Assembly: GCF_000421265.1 (NCBI RefSeq)
Contig: NZ_ATWN01000001.1
Span: 124,001 to 188,000, forward strand
Direction of reading: 5' to 3'
DNA: 64,000 nt
Source: Thalassospira lucentensis MCCC 1A00383 = DSM 14000
GTDB lineage: Bacteria > Pseudomonadota > Alphaproteobacteria > Rhodospirillales > Thalassospiraceae
The position numbers and the translations under genes are program-made. Positions 9,321 to 16,998 of the stretch are shown piece by piece. Numbering within the stretch: position 1 is the stretch's first letter; the number at the start of each line of letters is the position of its first letter. The notes below the pieces were generated by a model, which was not told where the DNA came from, did not search any database, and saw nothing but the letters and a program-made list of their open reading frames with translations.

Positions 9321-10538
9321 ATGACCGTCCAGTGGAATGATTTGATTGTGCGCGATGCCCACGCACTGACCGCATCGGAAATCCGTGATTTGCTCAAAGT
9401 GGCGGATCGGCCGGAGATTATTTCATTCGCGGGCGGTGTGCCTGATCCGGCCCTTTTTCCGCTTGATGCTTTTCGTACGGTCTATGACGATCTGACGCAG
9501 GACGACGCGGCTGGTCGACGCAGCCTGCAATATTCCATCAGCGAAGGTTTGCCCGCCCTTCGGCACTGGATCGCCGATGACCTTGCGTCAAGCGGGGCTG
9601 TGCGCAGTATCGACAACATCCTGATCACCAATGGCGCGCAGCAGGGGCTTGATATGCTCGCCCGGTTGTTGTTGGAGCCGGGCCGCGAAATCATTGTGGA
9701 AAAGCCAAGCTATCTTGGCGCGATGCAGGCCTTTTCGATGCGTCGCCCAATCTATGTCGGGGTGAATATGGATGTGGATGGTCCGGTGATTGCCGAACTT
9801 GATGCGGCCTTTGCCGGTGGTGCGCGCGTGGCCTACCTTGCGCCGGATTTTCAAAATCCGACCGGGCGATCCTATACGCTGGAACGCCGTTTGGCCGTGC
9901 TGGAAGTCGCACGTAAATATGGTGCCGTGATCCTTGAAGATGCCGCCTATTCCAAACTGTCTTATGAGGGCGATGTTTTGCCTTCCTTACTCGCCCTTGA
10001 TGACATCGGGGATGATCAAAACGCTGGCACAGTTATTCAACTGGGCACGTTTTCCAAAACACTTGTGCCCGCCTTGCGTATTGGCTGGGTCTGTGCGCCG
10101 CGTCCGGTGATTGAACGGTTGGTTTTAATCACGCAGGCTGGTAACTTGCACGTCTCGACAATCAATCAGGAAGTCGCATTGCGCGCGGCCCGCAAACTGT
10201 TCCCCGATCACCTTGATACAGTACGCGATGCCTATCGGGCAAAGCGCGATACCATGCTGGCGGCCATGGGTGAATTTATGCCAGGTACCGTGTCTTACAC
10301 CCGGCCCGAAGGCGGCATGTTCATCTGGTTGACCTTGCCTGAAAACATCGACAGCCGCCAATTGCTGGAGCAGGCTTTGGAGGATGCCAAGGTTGCCTTC
10401 GTCCCCGGACAGGCGTTTTTCTGTGATCATTCCGGGCGCAATACCGCGCGGCTGAGTTTTGCCACCGAAAAGCCGGACCGCATCCGTGACGGGATCGAAC
10501 GCTTGGCATTGCTGATCAAGCGTGTGCACAATCAGTAA
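9321..10538 (+). CDS. PLP-dependent class I aminotransferase (LysN/Aro8-like)
   Basis: 405 aa. Fold-type I aminotransferase of the 2-aminoadipate/aromatic group: ISFAGGVPDPALFP near the N-terminus, ITNGAQQGLDMLARLLLEPG, the YLAPDFQNPTGRS strand, DAAYSKLSYEG, and GTFSKTLVPALRIGWV, in which the lysine should carry PLP. The C-terminal RLSFATEKPDRI includes the substrate-carboxylate arginine. The likely reaction is amino transfer between an amino acid and 2-oxoglutarate; the amino acid is not determined. I chose ATG 9321 because GAGAG precedes it and because the upstream in-frame ATG (9279) lies inside the inverted repeat at 9263-9310. A cupin gene follows after 30 nt and is probably co-transcribed. 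Confidence 0.9.
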   Translation: MTVQWNDLIVRDAHALTASEIRDLLKVADRPEIISFAGGVPDPALFPLDAFRTVYDDLTQDDAAGRRSLQYSISEGLPALRHWIADDLASSGAVRSIDNILITNGAQQGLDMLARLLLEPGREIIVEKPSYLGAMQAFSMRRPIYVGVNMDVDGPVIAELDAAFAGGARVAYLAPDFQNPTGRSYTLERRLAVLEVARKYGAVILEDAAYSKLSYEGDVLPSLLALDDIGDDQNAGTVIQLGTFSKTLVPALRIGWVCAPRPVIERLVLITQAGNLHVSTINQEVALRAARKLFPDHLDTVRDAYRAKRDTMLAAMGEFMPGTVSYTRPEGGMFIWLTLPENIDSRQLLEQALEDAKVAFVPGQAFFCDHSGRNTARLSFATEKPDRIRDGIERLALLIKRVHNQ

Positions 10539-10568
10539 CGCGCGATCAACGAAGTCCGGAGGATCAAA

Positions 10569-10973
10569 ATGAACATTCAGCGCAACGCGTCAAAACCCAC
10601 CGTCAAAGGAAACCCGGATTATTTTACCGGGCACGTGCGCCTTGATAATCCGTTTCAAACAACTGATCCCGCACGGGTTGGCGGAGCCACGGTCACGTTT
10701 GAGCCGGGTGCCCGCACCGCATGGCACACCCATCCGCTGGGCCAAACCATCATTATCACCAGTGGTCTTGGCTGGGTGCAGCGCGAAGGCGGCCCCCGCG
10801 AAGAAATCCGCCCCGGCGATATCGTCTGGTTCGAACCGGGTGAAAAGCACTGGCACGGGGCGACCGACACAACCGCCATGACCCATATCGCAATTGCAGA
10901 GGCGTTGAATGGCGTAGCGGTCGATTGGCTCGAAAAGGTTACAGATGACGATTATCTGACCGAGCGCGGATAA
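10569..10973 (+). CDS. Small cupin-domain protein
   Basis: 134 aa single-domain cupin. Motif 1 is [19 protein letters not shown] and motif 2 is [16 protein letters not shown]; two histidines of motif 1 and one of motif 2 are present as metal ligands, with Gln where many cupins have Glu. This matches the small cupins (COG1917 type) that act as dioxygenases, isomerases, lyases or metabolite-binding proteins. The start has a good GGAGG. It follows the aminotransferase closely and ends just before a strong terminator, so the two genes form one unit, perhaps modifying or degrading the aminotransferase product. That link is inference. Confidence 0.85.
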   Translation: MNIQRNASKPTVKGNPDYFTGHVRLDNPFQTTDPARVGGATVTFEPGARTAWHTHPLGQTIIITSGLGWVQREGGPREEIRPGDIVWFEPGEKHWHGATDTTAMTHIAIAEALNGVAVDWLEKVTDDDYLTERG

Positions 10974-10989
10974 TCATATCCCCCGATTG

Positions 10990-11030
10990 AAAAGCCCGGC
11001 AGCAGGACAAACTCTTGCGGCCGGGCTTTT
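10990..11030 (+). terminator. Intrinsic terminator after the cupin gene
   Basis: AAAAGCCCGGC and GCCGGGCTTTT form a perfect 11-bp stem followed by T residues, 17 nt after the cupin stop. It also faces the end of the cio operon from the other side and may serve both. Confidence 0.8.
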
Positions 11031-11051
11031 GCTGTTTTGGAAGATGGCCTG

Positions 11052-11174
11052 TTAAGCTTGCCCCATCATCGCCCTAAGTAAAAGCGACGCCGCGCCCAGC
11101 ACAAGGATGCTGCCGATATAAAGGCCAGCAAACCACAGTATCCGTCGTGCTTTGGGTGATTTGACCGTAAACAT
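11052..11174 (-). CDS. Small DUF2474-like subunit of the CIO-type bd oxidase
   Basis: A 40-aa ORF that is easy to miss. It starts MFTVKSPKARRILWF and continues with one hydrophobic helix (AGLYIGSILVLGAASLLLRAMMG). The ATG overlaps the cydB/cioB stop as ATGA, so it is translationally coupled. Size, one helix, a basic N-terminus with a Trp before the helix, and position directly after the subunit II gene all fit the DUF2474 / CydX-like small subunits known to accompany bd-type oxidases. The family name rests on pattern, not a search. Confidence 0.8.
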   Translation of the reverse strand: MFTVKSPKARRILWFAGLYIGSILVLGAASLLLRAMMGQA

Positions 11175-12166
11175 CAATGATACCCCTCATCCCCGACCTT
11201 GCCGCGAAACACCCAATAGGCATAAGCGGTATAGGCAAATATCACCGGCAACAGGATCGCTGCCCCAACCAGCATGAATGACAGGCTGTTGTCCGGGGCA
11301 GCTGCATCGCGGAAGGTGATCATTGGCGGCACGATGTTGGGATAAAGCGTGATGCCAAACCCAAGGTAGCACAGGAAAAAGATACCAAGCGTGATGCCAA
11401 AAACCGTCTTTTCCCGGTGCGATACCGCATGCCAAAGCCAGAATAAAAGGCCCGCTGTAATCAACGGAATTGGGGCCAGCATCAACATGTTGGGCATGTC
11501 AAACCAGCGCGTGGCATAGGCCGGATTGACATAGGTGGTCATCAACGACACCACACCAAGATTGGCGGCCATCCAGATCACGGCCGGTTTGGCAAGGCGG
11601 CGCAGGCTGCCCTGAAAATCGCCTTCCATTTTCATGATCAACCAGCCGGTACCAAGAAGCGCATAGCCCACCACAACGGCGGTGGCACAAAAGATCGAAA
11701 ACGGGCTCAGCCAATCCATCGCCCCGCCAACAAACAGGCCATTTTCAACCGCAATGCCCTCGATAAACGCACCGAGCATGGCACCCTGCATGGCCGCAGC
11801 AATGATGGACCCGGCCGAGAAGGCAAAGTCCCAGTGTTTTTGGTGGTTCTGGCTTTTGAACCGGAATTCAAATGCCACCCCGCGAAACACAAGGGCCAGC
11901 AACATGGCAAAAACCGGAATGTAAAAGGCGGTCATTAGCAATGAATAGGCCTTGGGAAAGGTGGCATAAAGCCCGCCACCGCCCAGCACCAGCCAGGTTT
12001 CATTGCCGTCCCAGATCGGGGCGACGGTATTCATCATCCGGCCACGTTTTTTGGGGTCCTTGATGACGGCAAATAGAATACCGATGCCAAGGTCAAAACC
12101 ATCAAGCGTGACATAGGCAAACACCGCAACCGCAATCAAAAGAACCCAGATAAGCTGATAATCCAT
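11174..12166 (-). CDS. cydB: Cytochrome bd-type (CIO) quinol oxidase subunit II
   Basis: 330 aa polytopic protein of the CydB family: N-terminal LIWVLLIAVAVFAYVTLDGFDLGIGILF and the WDGNETWLVLGGGGLYATFP motif are characteristic. It is an inner-membrane subunit that works with subunit I to oxidise quinol and reduce oxygen to water. The start lies 2 nt after the cydA stop. Because subunit I has the short Q-loop and the small third protein is DUF2474-like, this is probably the cyanide-insensitive (CioB) branch rather than classical E. coli cydB. Confidence 0.94.
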   Translation of the reverse strand: MDYQLIWVLLIAVAVFAYVTLDGFDLGIGILFAVIKDPKKRGRMMNTVAPIWDGNETWLVLGGGGLYATFPKAYSLLMTAFYIPVFAMLLALVFRGVAFEFRFKSQNHQKHWDFAFSAGSIIAAAMQGAMLGAFIEGIAVENGLFVGGAMDWLSPFSIFCATAVVVGYALLGTGWLIMKMEGDFQGSLRRLAKPAVIWMAANLGVVSLMTTYVNPAYATRWFDMPNMLMLAPIPLITAGLLFWLWHAVSHREKTVFGITLGIFFLCYLGFGITLYPNIVPPMITFRDAAAPDNSLSFMLVGAAILLPVIFAYTAYAYWVFRGKVGDEGYH

Positions 12167-12168
12167 GA

Positions 12169-13554
12169 TTATTCTCCTGCCTGCGGGGGATTATGGGCGG
12201 CTATTGGGCGACCACCAGCACGAAGGATTTCACCCTCCGGCACATGGGCATCTCGTGGATCATGGTTCATGGCACGCAGGATATAGGCCGTGCCAACCCC
12301 AAAGACGATGGTATAGACAATCACAAAGGCTATCAGTGATCCGGCAATGGCGGTCGGCGCAATTGGTGATCCGGCATCCGACGTGCGCATCACCCCATAG
12401 ACCACCCATGGCTGACGCCCGATTTCGGTGGTGAACCAGCCTGCCAGAATGGCGATAAAGCCACTTGGCCCCATGACAAGGGCAAAGCGATGCAACCATA
12501 CGCAGCTAAACAGCGTTTTGCGCAACCGGGCAAACAGGCTGACCACGCCCAGCAATGCCATCAAAACCCCCATGCCGACCATCACGCGGAACGTCCAGAA
12601 AACGATGGTCGCATTGGGGCGATCTTCGGGGGCGAAGTCCTTTAACCCGGTAATCTTGCCGTCCCAGTCATGAGTCAGGATCATCGACCCCAGTTTGGGA
12701 ATTTCCAGCGCATATCTGGTTTCCTCGGCCGCCATGTCAGGCCAGCCAAACAGGATCAACGGCGCGCCATTCTGGGTGTCAAAATGGCCTTCCATCGCGG
12801 CAACCTTGGCGGGTTGATGTTCAAGGGTATTAAGCCCGTGCATGTCACCGGCCACGATCTGGATCGGGGCGACGATGGCCGCCATCCACATCGCCATGGA
12901 AAACATGATGCGTGCCGGGCGGTTTTGCCGATCACGCAGCAAATGCCATGCGCCAACCGCACCAACCACAAGGGCGGTCGTCAAAAAGGCGGCAAGAACC
13001 ATATGAACCAAACGATACGGGAAACTTGGGTTAAAGATCGCATCCCACCAACTGGTCACAACCGCACGGCCATTTTCGATCATGTAGCCATCGGGCGTCT
13101 GCATCCAGCTGTTGGCTGATAAAATCCAGAACGCGGAAAACAGCGTGCCAATCGCGACCATGGTTGTCGCGGTGAAATGCAGTTTTGGGCCGACACGGTT
13201 CAACCCAAACAGCATGATGCCAAGGAAACCGGCCTCAAGGAAAAAGGCGCTGAGCACTTCATAGGCCATCAACGGGCCAATGACCCCGCCGGTGAATTCC
13301 GAAAACGGTCCCCAGTTGGTGCCAAACTGATAGGACATCACAATGCCCGACACCACACCCATGCCAAACGCCAGGGCAAAGATTTTCACCCAGAATTTAT
13401 ACAGCGCAAGATAGGCGTCATCACGGGTGCGCAGCCAAAGGGCCTCAAGCACAAACAAAAAGCTGGCAAGCCCGATGGTGAACGACGGGAATATGATGTG
13501 AAATGAGATGGTAAAGGCGAACTGAATACGTGCCAGTATTTCTGCATCAAGCAT
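12169..13554 (-). CDS. cydA: Cytochrome bd-type (CIO) quinol oxidase subunit I
   Basis: 461 aa against 522 for E. coli CydA. The difference lies mainly in the quinol (Q) loop, as expected for the short-loop cyanide-insensitive oxidase (CioA) group. It contains the FHIIFPSFTIGLA segment with the heme b595 ligand His, the GxMSYQFGTNWGPFSEFTGGVIGPLMAYEVLSAFFLEAGFLGI region (key residues Glu and His), and the GRQPWVVYGVMRT motif. It is the first gene of a three-gene operon with subunit II and the 40-aa protein. The promoter must lie in 13555-13760, where a repeated block with an ATTGCG-N4-CGCAAT dyad is found. Confidence 0.95.
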   Translation of the reverse strand: MLDAEILARIQFAFTISFHIIFPSFTIGLASFLFVLEALWLRTRDDAYLALYKFWVKIFALAFGMGVVSGIVMSYQFGTNWGPFSEFTGGVIGPLMAYEVLSAFFLEAGFLGIMLFGLNRVGPKLHFTATTMVAIGTLFSAFWILSANSWMQTPDGYMIENGRAVVTSWWDAIFNPSFPYRLVHMVLAAFLTTALVVGAVGAWHLLRDRQNRPARIMFSMAMWMAAIVAPIQIVAGDMHGLNTLEHQPAKVAAMEGHFDTQNGAPLILFGWPDMAAEETRYALEIPKLGSMILTHDWDGKITGLKDFAPEDRPNATIVFWTFRVMVGMGVLMALLGVVSLFARLRKTLFSCVWLHRFALVMGPSGFIAILAGWFTTEIGRQPWVVYGVMRTSDAGSPIAPTAIAGSLIAFVIVYTIVFGVGTAYILRAMNHDPRDAHVPEGEILRAGGRPIAAHNPPQAGE

Positions 13555-13882
13555 GAGCCATGGTCCTTCAATTGGGTTCAGAACCTAAGCGAAGCCACCC
13601 AACAAATCCGCGTCTCCTGAAGGTTGCAGGGCGCTCTTTCGCGACCGGGATGTGCGACGCGTCGGCATCAACTGTCCCGGGGTTTGTTCCGTTAGAAAGA
13701 TCGATAAAATCTTACGTGCACTGCCGCATTGCGAATGCGCAATTTACACTTGGAAAAATGTGAATAATTGCGTGGGGTTGGGCAGCAAAGTTCTGAGTTT
13801 AGTCGAAAATATTTTTGTTACGCTTCTAAAAATCGCTTATGAGTTGTACCTTATGTTGATCGCCTGAAAGTAGGGGGAGCTT
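13555..13882. other. Divergent intergenic region with a 37-bp block shared with 14847-14883
   Basis: No gene is seen. Bases 13719-13755 match 14847-14883 at 32 of 37 positions. Each copy holds a dyad, ATTGCG-AATG-CGCAAT at 13728-13743 (perfect) and an imperfect copy at 14856-14871. An AT-rich ATATTTTTGTTAC follows at about 13808, similar to the motif at 6549. The region lies between the bd oxidase operon (left) and a membrane paralogue (right) and could control both. Confidence 0.55.
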
Positions 13883-14806
13883 GTGGTTGAATTAGAACAT
13901 CCAGACGCTGGTGTATCGACTAGCTCACCGAAGTTTGAGCGATGGGTAATAACCGAGGGGATATCTCAAGTTCGCAAGAACTTCGGTGTTGTGGCGTTTG
14001 CTTCATTGTTGCACTTCTTGATCAGTACTGTGTCGGACCTGCTACAGCTCGAGGGTGCAACATTGCAGCAACTGATGAGTGGTTCTAGGATCCGTTACGT
14101 CTTGCTGGAAATGTTACTGTCCGTTATCGGTATCTTTGCGGTTGTACCAGTATTGATGGCAACTCATATATCTCTCTTGAAGGGTGTCAGCAATTGGCGC
14201 GCAATTGCCTCAAGGCCCTTCAAAGAATGGGACAGGTTTGTTGGGGGGATCGTCTTTTGGGCAATGTGCGGTGCACTCATAATGTTGCTTCCGGCAGTGT
14301 TTCTTCCTGATCAAGCTTTCTTAGGCGTCACAGATCGATCTGTATTGAACGATGAATTGAATGAAAATCAAAAAATCGGTTTCTTGATGTCCTTGTCGGC
14401 GCTCTCTGCTACCGCATTTGCAGTTTTCTCGATTTTGATCGCAACCTGGATGCCTGCAATCATTAATGAGGGTTCCACCTCACTGCGCCGCGTTATTGTT
14501 CGCGGCAAAACAACGTTTTGGTATGTTCTCTCCCGTTTGATCATTTTCATTTTGTTCACCTTGGCCGTCTCGGCATCGGTATTGGCAATTTTGACACCAA
14601 TTCTCCAAGCTGTGTTGCCTATGTTGGAAAATCCAACTCTTCTGGTGTTCATTGTGAATGCCGTTGGAACCGCAATCATTACAAGTTGCTTGGTGCCTGT
14701 TTTTTCTGTGATTTGTGTACGAGCGTATATTTTAGGTGAAGCGCGTCTCAATGCCTCTTCATCGGTTGATGTAGAAGCCGAAATTCCAGCAGAAACTAAA
14801 AGCTAG
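13883..14806 (+). CDS. Unrecognised multi-pass membrane protein, paralogue 4 of 5
   Basis: 307 aa from a GTG start with a strong GGGGGAG eight bases before it. A polar N-terminus is followed by FERW...EGISQVRKNFGVV, then about six membrane segments. It keeps the family motif well (ATWMPAIINEGSTSLRRVIVRG, then WYVLSRLIIF) and the C-terminal RAYILGEARL, with a longer acidic-polar tail rich in Ser and Glu. It is more AT-rich than neighbouring metabolic genes. It is not in an operon with the oxidase genes, which run the other way. Function unknown. Confidence 0.74.
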   Translation: MVELEHPDAGVSTSSPKFERWVITEGISQVRKNFGVVAFASLLHFLISTVSDLLQLEGATLQQLMSGSRIRYVLLEMLLSVIGIFAVVPVLMATHISLLKGVSNWRAIASRPFKEWDRFVGGIVFWAMCGALIMLLPAVFLPDQAFLGVTDRSVLNDELNENQKIGFLMSLSALSATAFAVFSILIATWMPAIINEGSTSLRRVIVRGKTTFWYVLSRLIIFILFTLAVSASVLAILTPILQAVLPMLENPTLLVFIVNAVGTAIITSCLVPVFSVICVRAYILGEARLNASSSVDVEAEIPAETKS

Positions 14807-15060
14807 CTTTTAGTTTTGCCCCTATTGTTTGCTGGTGTTTTCTGCTCAGTGCGACATTGCGAATGTGCAATTTACATTTGGAATATTTTTAAATCGTCAA
14901 CCTCAAGGTATGACGACCACCTTCGTACCTACTCAATGGAATGGTTTAATATCAAAAGGATAGGTGTGATATTCGTCATAGGCTGGGGTGGGCGGAATTT
15001 CTAAAGTAGATGCTCAATTGAATATTGAAGCCAAAGCAGATAGGTGGGCGGGGTAGCGCT
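14807..15060. promoter_or_regulatory. Intergenic region with three shared motifs
   Basis: Contains, in order, the second copy of the 37-bp block (14847-14883), a CRP-like site TGTGA-TATTCG-TCATA (14965-14980) within GGATAGGTGTGA as at 6613, and a partial copy of the AT-rich motif (15005-15029, AGTAGATGCTCAATTGAATATTGAA). The order and content echo the region before the 6705 paralogue. It should hold the promoter of the 15061 gene. Confidence 0.5.
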
Positions 15061-15918
15061 TTGATAGAAGACGCAACCGAAAAGTTTCAGAGTAACTTGT
15101 GGAAGCAAAGCTTAATCGATCTGAGAAGATTGATTGTGCCGCTACTGATTGTCGGGTTTGGCGTTTCGCTTGTGCAATTGGCTCAGTACCTGAAACTGTT
15201 TTCTGTTCTCGGCGATTGGCGAGATTTTTTCTTTGAAGGAGCTCAGTGGGCGATTTGGATTGCCGCCGGGTATATGGTTCAACGGAACGTTTTGGCCAAC
15301 GATCCGAGTAAAATTGATGTTCCTCAGGCGCGTCTTGTAACGGGAATGAGATATTTCTGTGTTGTTGGTCTCGTTGTGTTGGTCTCCTCTGTCCCTGCAC
15401 AACTGATTTATAGCATACTCTTTCAAGCGTCTATGCACAGCGCTGCTCATCTGGCGATGGCGGGGATGGGCGGTGGAGGAATGATATTCGGGGTTCAGGT
15501 TCTAACAGGGGTGATTTTCTTGCTCGGCTTTGCCTTTACTGGCGGCTTTGTTGGCGCTTTTCTACCTGAGCTGGTTTTGGAGGGCAAAGCACCAATGCGT
15601 CGTATTCTTCGTCGCTCCTGTGCCTCGTGGGGATATGTTGCGCCGAGAGTTGTGGGGGGTGTCGTCGTGGGCTTTGTTTTAAAAATCTTTGTTACAGGGG
15701 TTTGTATATGGGCGTTGCAACCAACACCCATATACAAACCCTTCGGGCTCGATATCTCATGGCAAGGTTTTCTCATCGCCAACGTTCAATTGCTTACCAA
15801 AACTTATTTGGTTGTTTTGCTGATCAACGTATGTACACGAGCTTATCTGTTTGATGATCGACACGCTGGAAAATCGGTGACAGTTGAAAAACTTGGTCCG
15901 AAATTACCCATCGCCTGA
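15061..15918 (+). CDS. Unrecognised multi-pass membrane protein, paralogue 5 of 5
   Basis: 285 aa if the TTG at 15061 is used; GGGCGGGG lies just upstream. A TTG at 15025 in the same frame sits inside the shared AT-rich motif and has no Shine-Dalgarno, so I prefer 15061, with moderate certainty. The N-terminus (NLWKQSLIDLRRLIV) and C-terminus (CTRAYLFDDRHAG) are recognisable relatives of the other four proteins, but the central motif is decayed to GAFLPELVLEGKAPMRRILRR. About six membrane segments, with an unusual glycine-rich MAGMGGGGMIFG stretch near residues 145-156. A perfect 15-bp inverted repeat lies inside the coding sequence (15698-15741). Confidence 0.68.
   Translation: MIEDATEKFQSNLWKQSLIDLRRLIVPLLIVGFGVSLVQLAQYLKLFSVLGDWRDFFFEGAQWAIWIAAGYMVQRNVLANDPSKIDVPQARLVTGMRYFCVVGLVVLVSSVPAQLIYSILFQASMHSAAHLAMAGMGGGGMIFGVQVLTGVIFLLGFAFTGGFVGAFLPELVLEGKAPMRRILRRSCASWGYVAPRVVGGVVVGFVLKIFVTGVCIWALQPTPIYKPFGLDISWQGFLIANVQLLTKTYLVVLLINVCTRAYLFDDRHAGKSVTVEKLGPKLPIA
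15698..15741. repeat. Strong inverted repeat inside a coding sequence
   Basis: GGGTTTGTATATGGG (15698-15712) and CCCATATACAAACCC (15727-15741) are perfect complements. The pairing continues inward for four more base pairs after one mismatch, leaving a very small loop. No T-run follows. It encodes residues around VCIWALQPTPIYKPFG in a loop between membrane segments. Confidence 0.75.
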
Positions 15919-15975
15919 AGCGTGATTCTCACGTCGCAATAGACAAAAAAGTCTGCAGCGTATTGGGTTCCAACC

Positions 15976-16866
15976 TCAATCGTTAGCAATACACAGCTTC
16001 TCCAGCGCCAGTGAACTTTGCGTCTGTTTACGTTCCTTGTGGCGCAGGACCATGAATTTGCGCGGTGGGATGTGAAACCCTGCGCGCGCAAGGCGGCCTT
16101 GGGCAATCAGCGAACTGACGGCAAATTGCGATACGGCGGTGGCACCTGATCCGCTTTCAACGGCGGTAATAATCGCCTCGTTACTGGGCAGGACAAGCGC
16201 GGTTTTAAGCCGCGTCGGATCCACGCCAAGTTCGCGCAAGGCGCTTTCAAATTCCGATCTTGTACCCGATCCGGCTTCACGCAAAATCCAGTTGGTTTGC
16301 GTCACCAATGCTTGCGCGGTGAGCGGGCGGCCATCGGCCCACGGGTGCTTTGGGCCGACGACAATGACAAGGGCGTCTTCGGCAACTTCGCGCTTGGCCA
16401 GCGCCGGCTCGTCAATGTCGCCTTCGATAAAACCGATATCAGCCGCCCCGCCGCGCACTGCATCCGATACGGTTTTGGTGTTGCCAATCGTCAGGTGAAT
16501 TTCAATGCCGGGATACTGGTCATGAAATTTCATCAGGAACGGCGGCAGCCAGTAACTGGCAATCGTCTGACTGGCATAGACATTCAAATCACCACGTTGC
16601 ATGCCGCCCAGTTCGGCCAAGGTCAGTTCGGCAGCACGTGCACGGGCCAAAGTTGCCTTGGCTTCATCCAAAAACAGCCGCCCGGTTTCGGTCAGCTCAA
16701 TCCGCCGTCCAACCCGGTTAAACAGCGCCACGCCATAAAACCCCTCAAGGTTCTTGATCGCCGAACTGACCGCCGATGGGGTCAGGCCAATCGCCTCGGC
16801 CGCGCGGGTTAAATGTTCGCGCTCCGCAACCGCGACAAAGATATGGAGTTGTTCAAGCGTCATCAT
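15976..16866 (-). CDS. LysR-family regulator (YeiE-like)
   Basis: 296 aa from the ATG at 16866 (a second ATG follows at 16863). N-terminal winged helix MTLEQLHIFVAVAEREHLTRAAEAIGLTPSAVSSAIK (key residues AA, S-A-V-S), then a LysR substrate-binding domain with ASQTIASYWLPPFL. The divergent partner is a YeiH-type anion exporter; the E. coli yeiE-yeiH pair has the same arrangement, so this is probably its regulator. An upstream in-frame ATG at 16905 lies inside a perfect dyad (16903-16921) and lacks a Shine-Dalgarno, so it is rejected as the start. The effector may be a sulfur compound, by analogy only. Confidence 0.88.
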   Translation of the reverse strand: MMTLEQLHIFVAVAEREHLTRAAEAIGLTPSAVSSAIKNLEGFYGVALFNRVGRRIELTETGRLFLDEAKATLARARAAELTLAELGGMQRGDLNVYASQTIASYWLPPFLMKFHDQYPGIEIHLTIGNTKTVSDAVRGGAADIGFIEGDIDEPALAKREVAEDALVIVVGPKHPWADGRPLTAQALVTQTNWILREAGSGTRSEFESALRELGVDPTRLKTALVLPSNEAIITAVESGSGATAVSQFAVSSLIAQGRLARAGFHIPPRKFMVLRHKERKQTQSSLALEKLCIAND

Positions 16867-16902
16867 GGCATTGGCCTGTTCGATATCGTGTTTGAATACA
16901 AT

Positions 16903-16921
16903 CATTCGATTTTATCGAATG
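16903..16921. promoter_or_regulatory. LysR-type operator dyad
   Basis: CATTCGAT-TTT-ATCGAATG, a perfect 8-bp inverted repeat of the LysR T-N11-A type; another ATTCGAT follows at 16936. It lies between the divergent LysR and YeiH genes, where such a regulator is expected to bind. Confidence 0.6.
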
Positions 16922-16998
16922 AAATATGAATTTTTATTCGATGGAAGTAAATGGTTGAACATGTGATTTTCGGCTTGTCCCTAAATCACAGGTAAAAC

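Noticed and set aside
16867-16905. Upstream start for the YeiE-like LysR protein
   Set aside because: That ATG lies within a perfect operator dyad and has no Shine-Dalgarno; the ATG at 16866 fits the family N-terminus.
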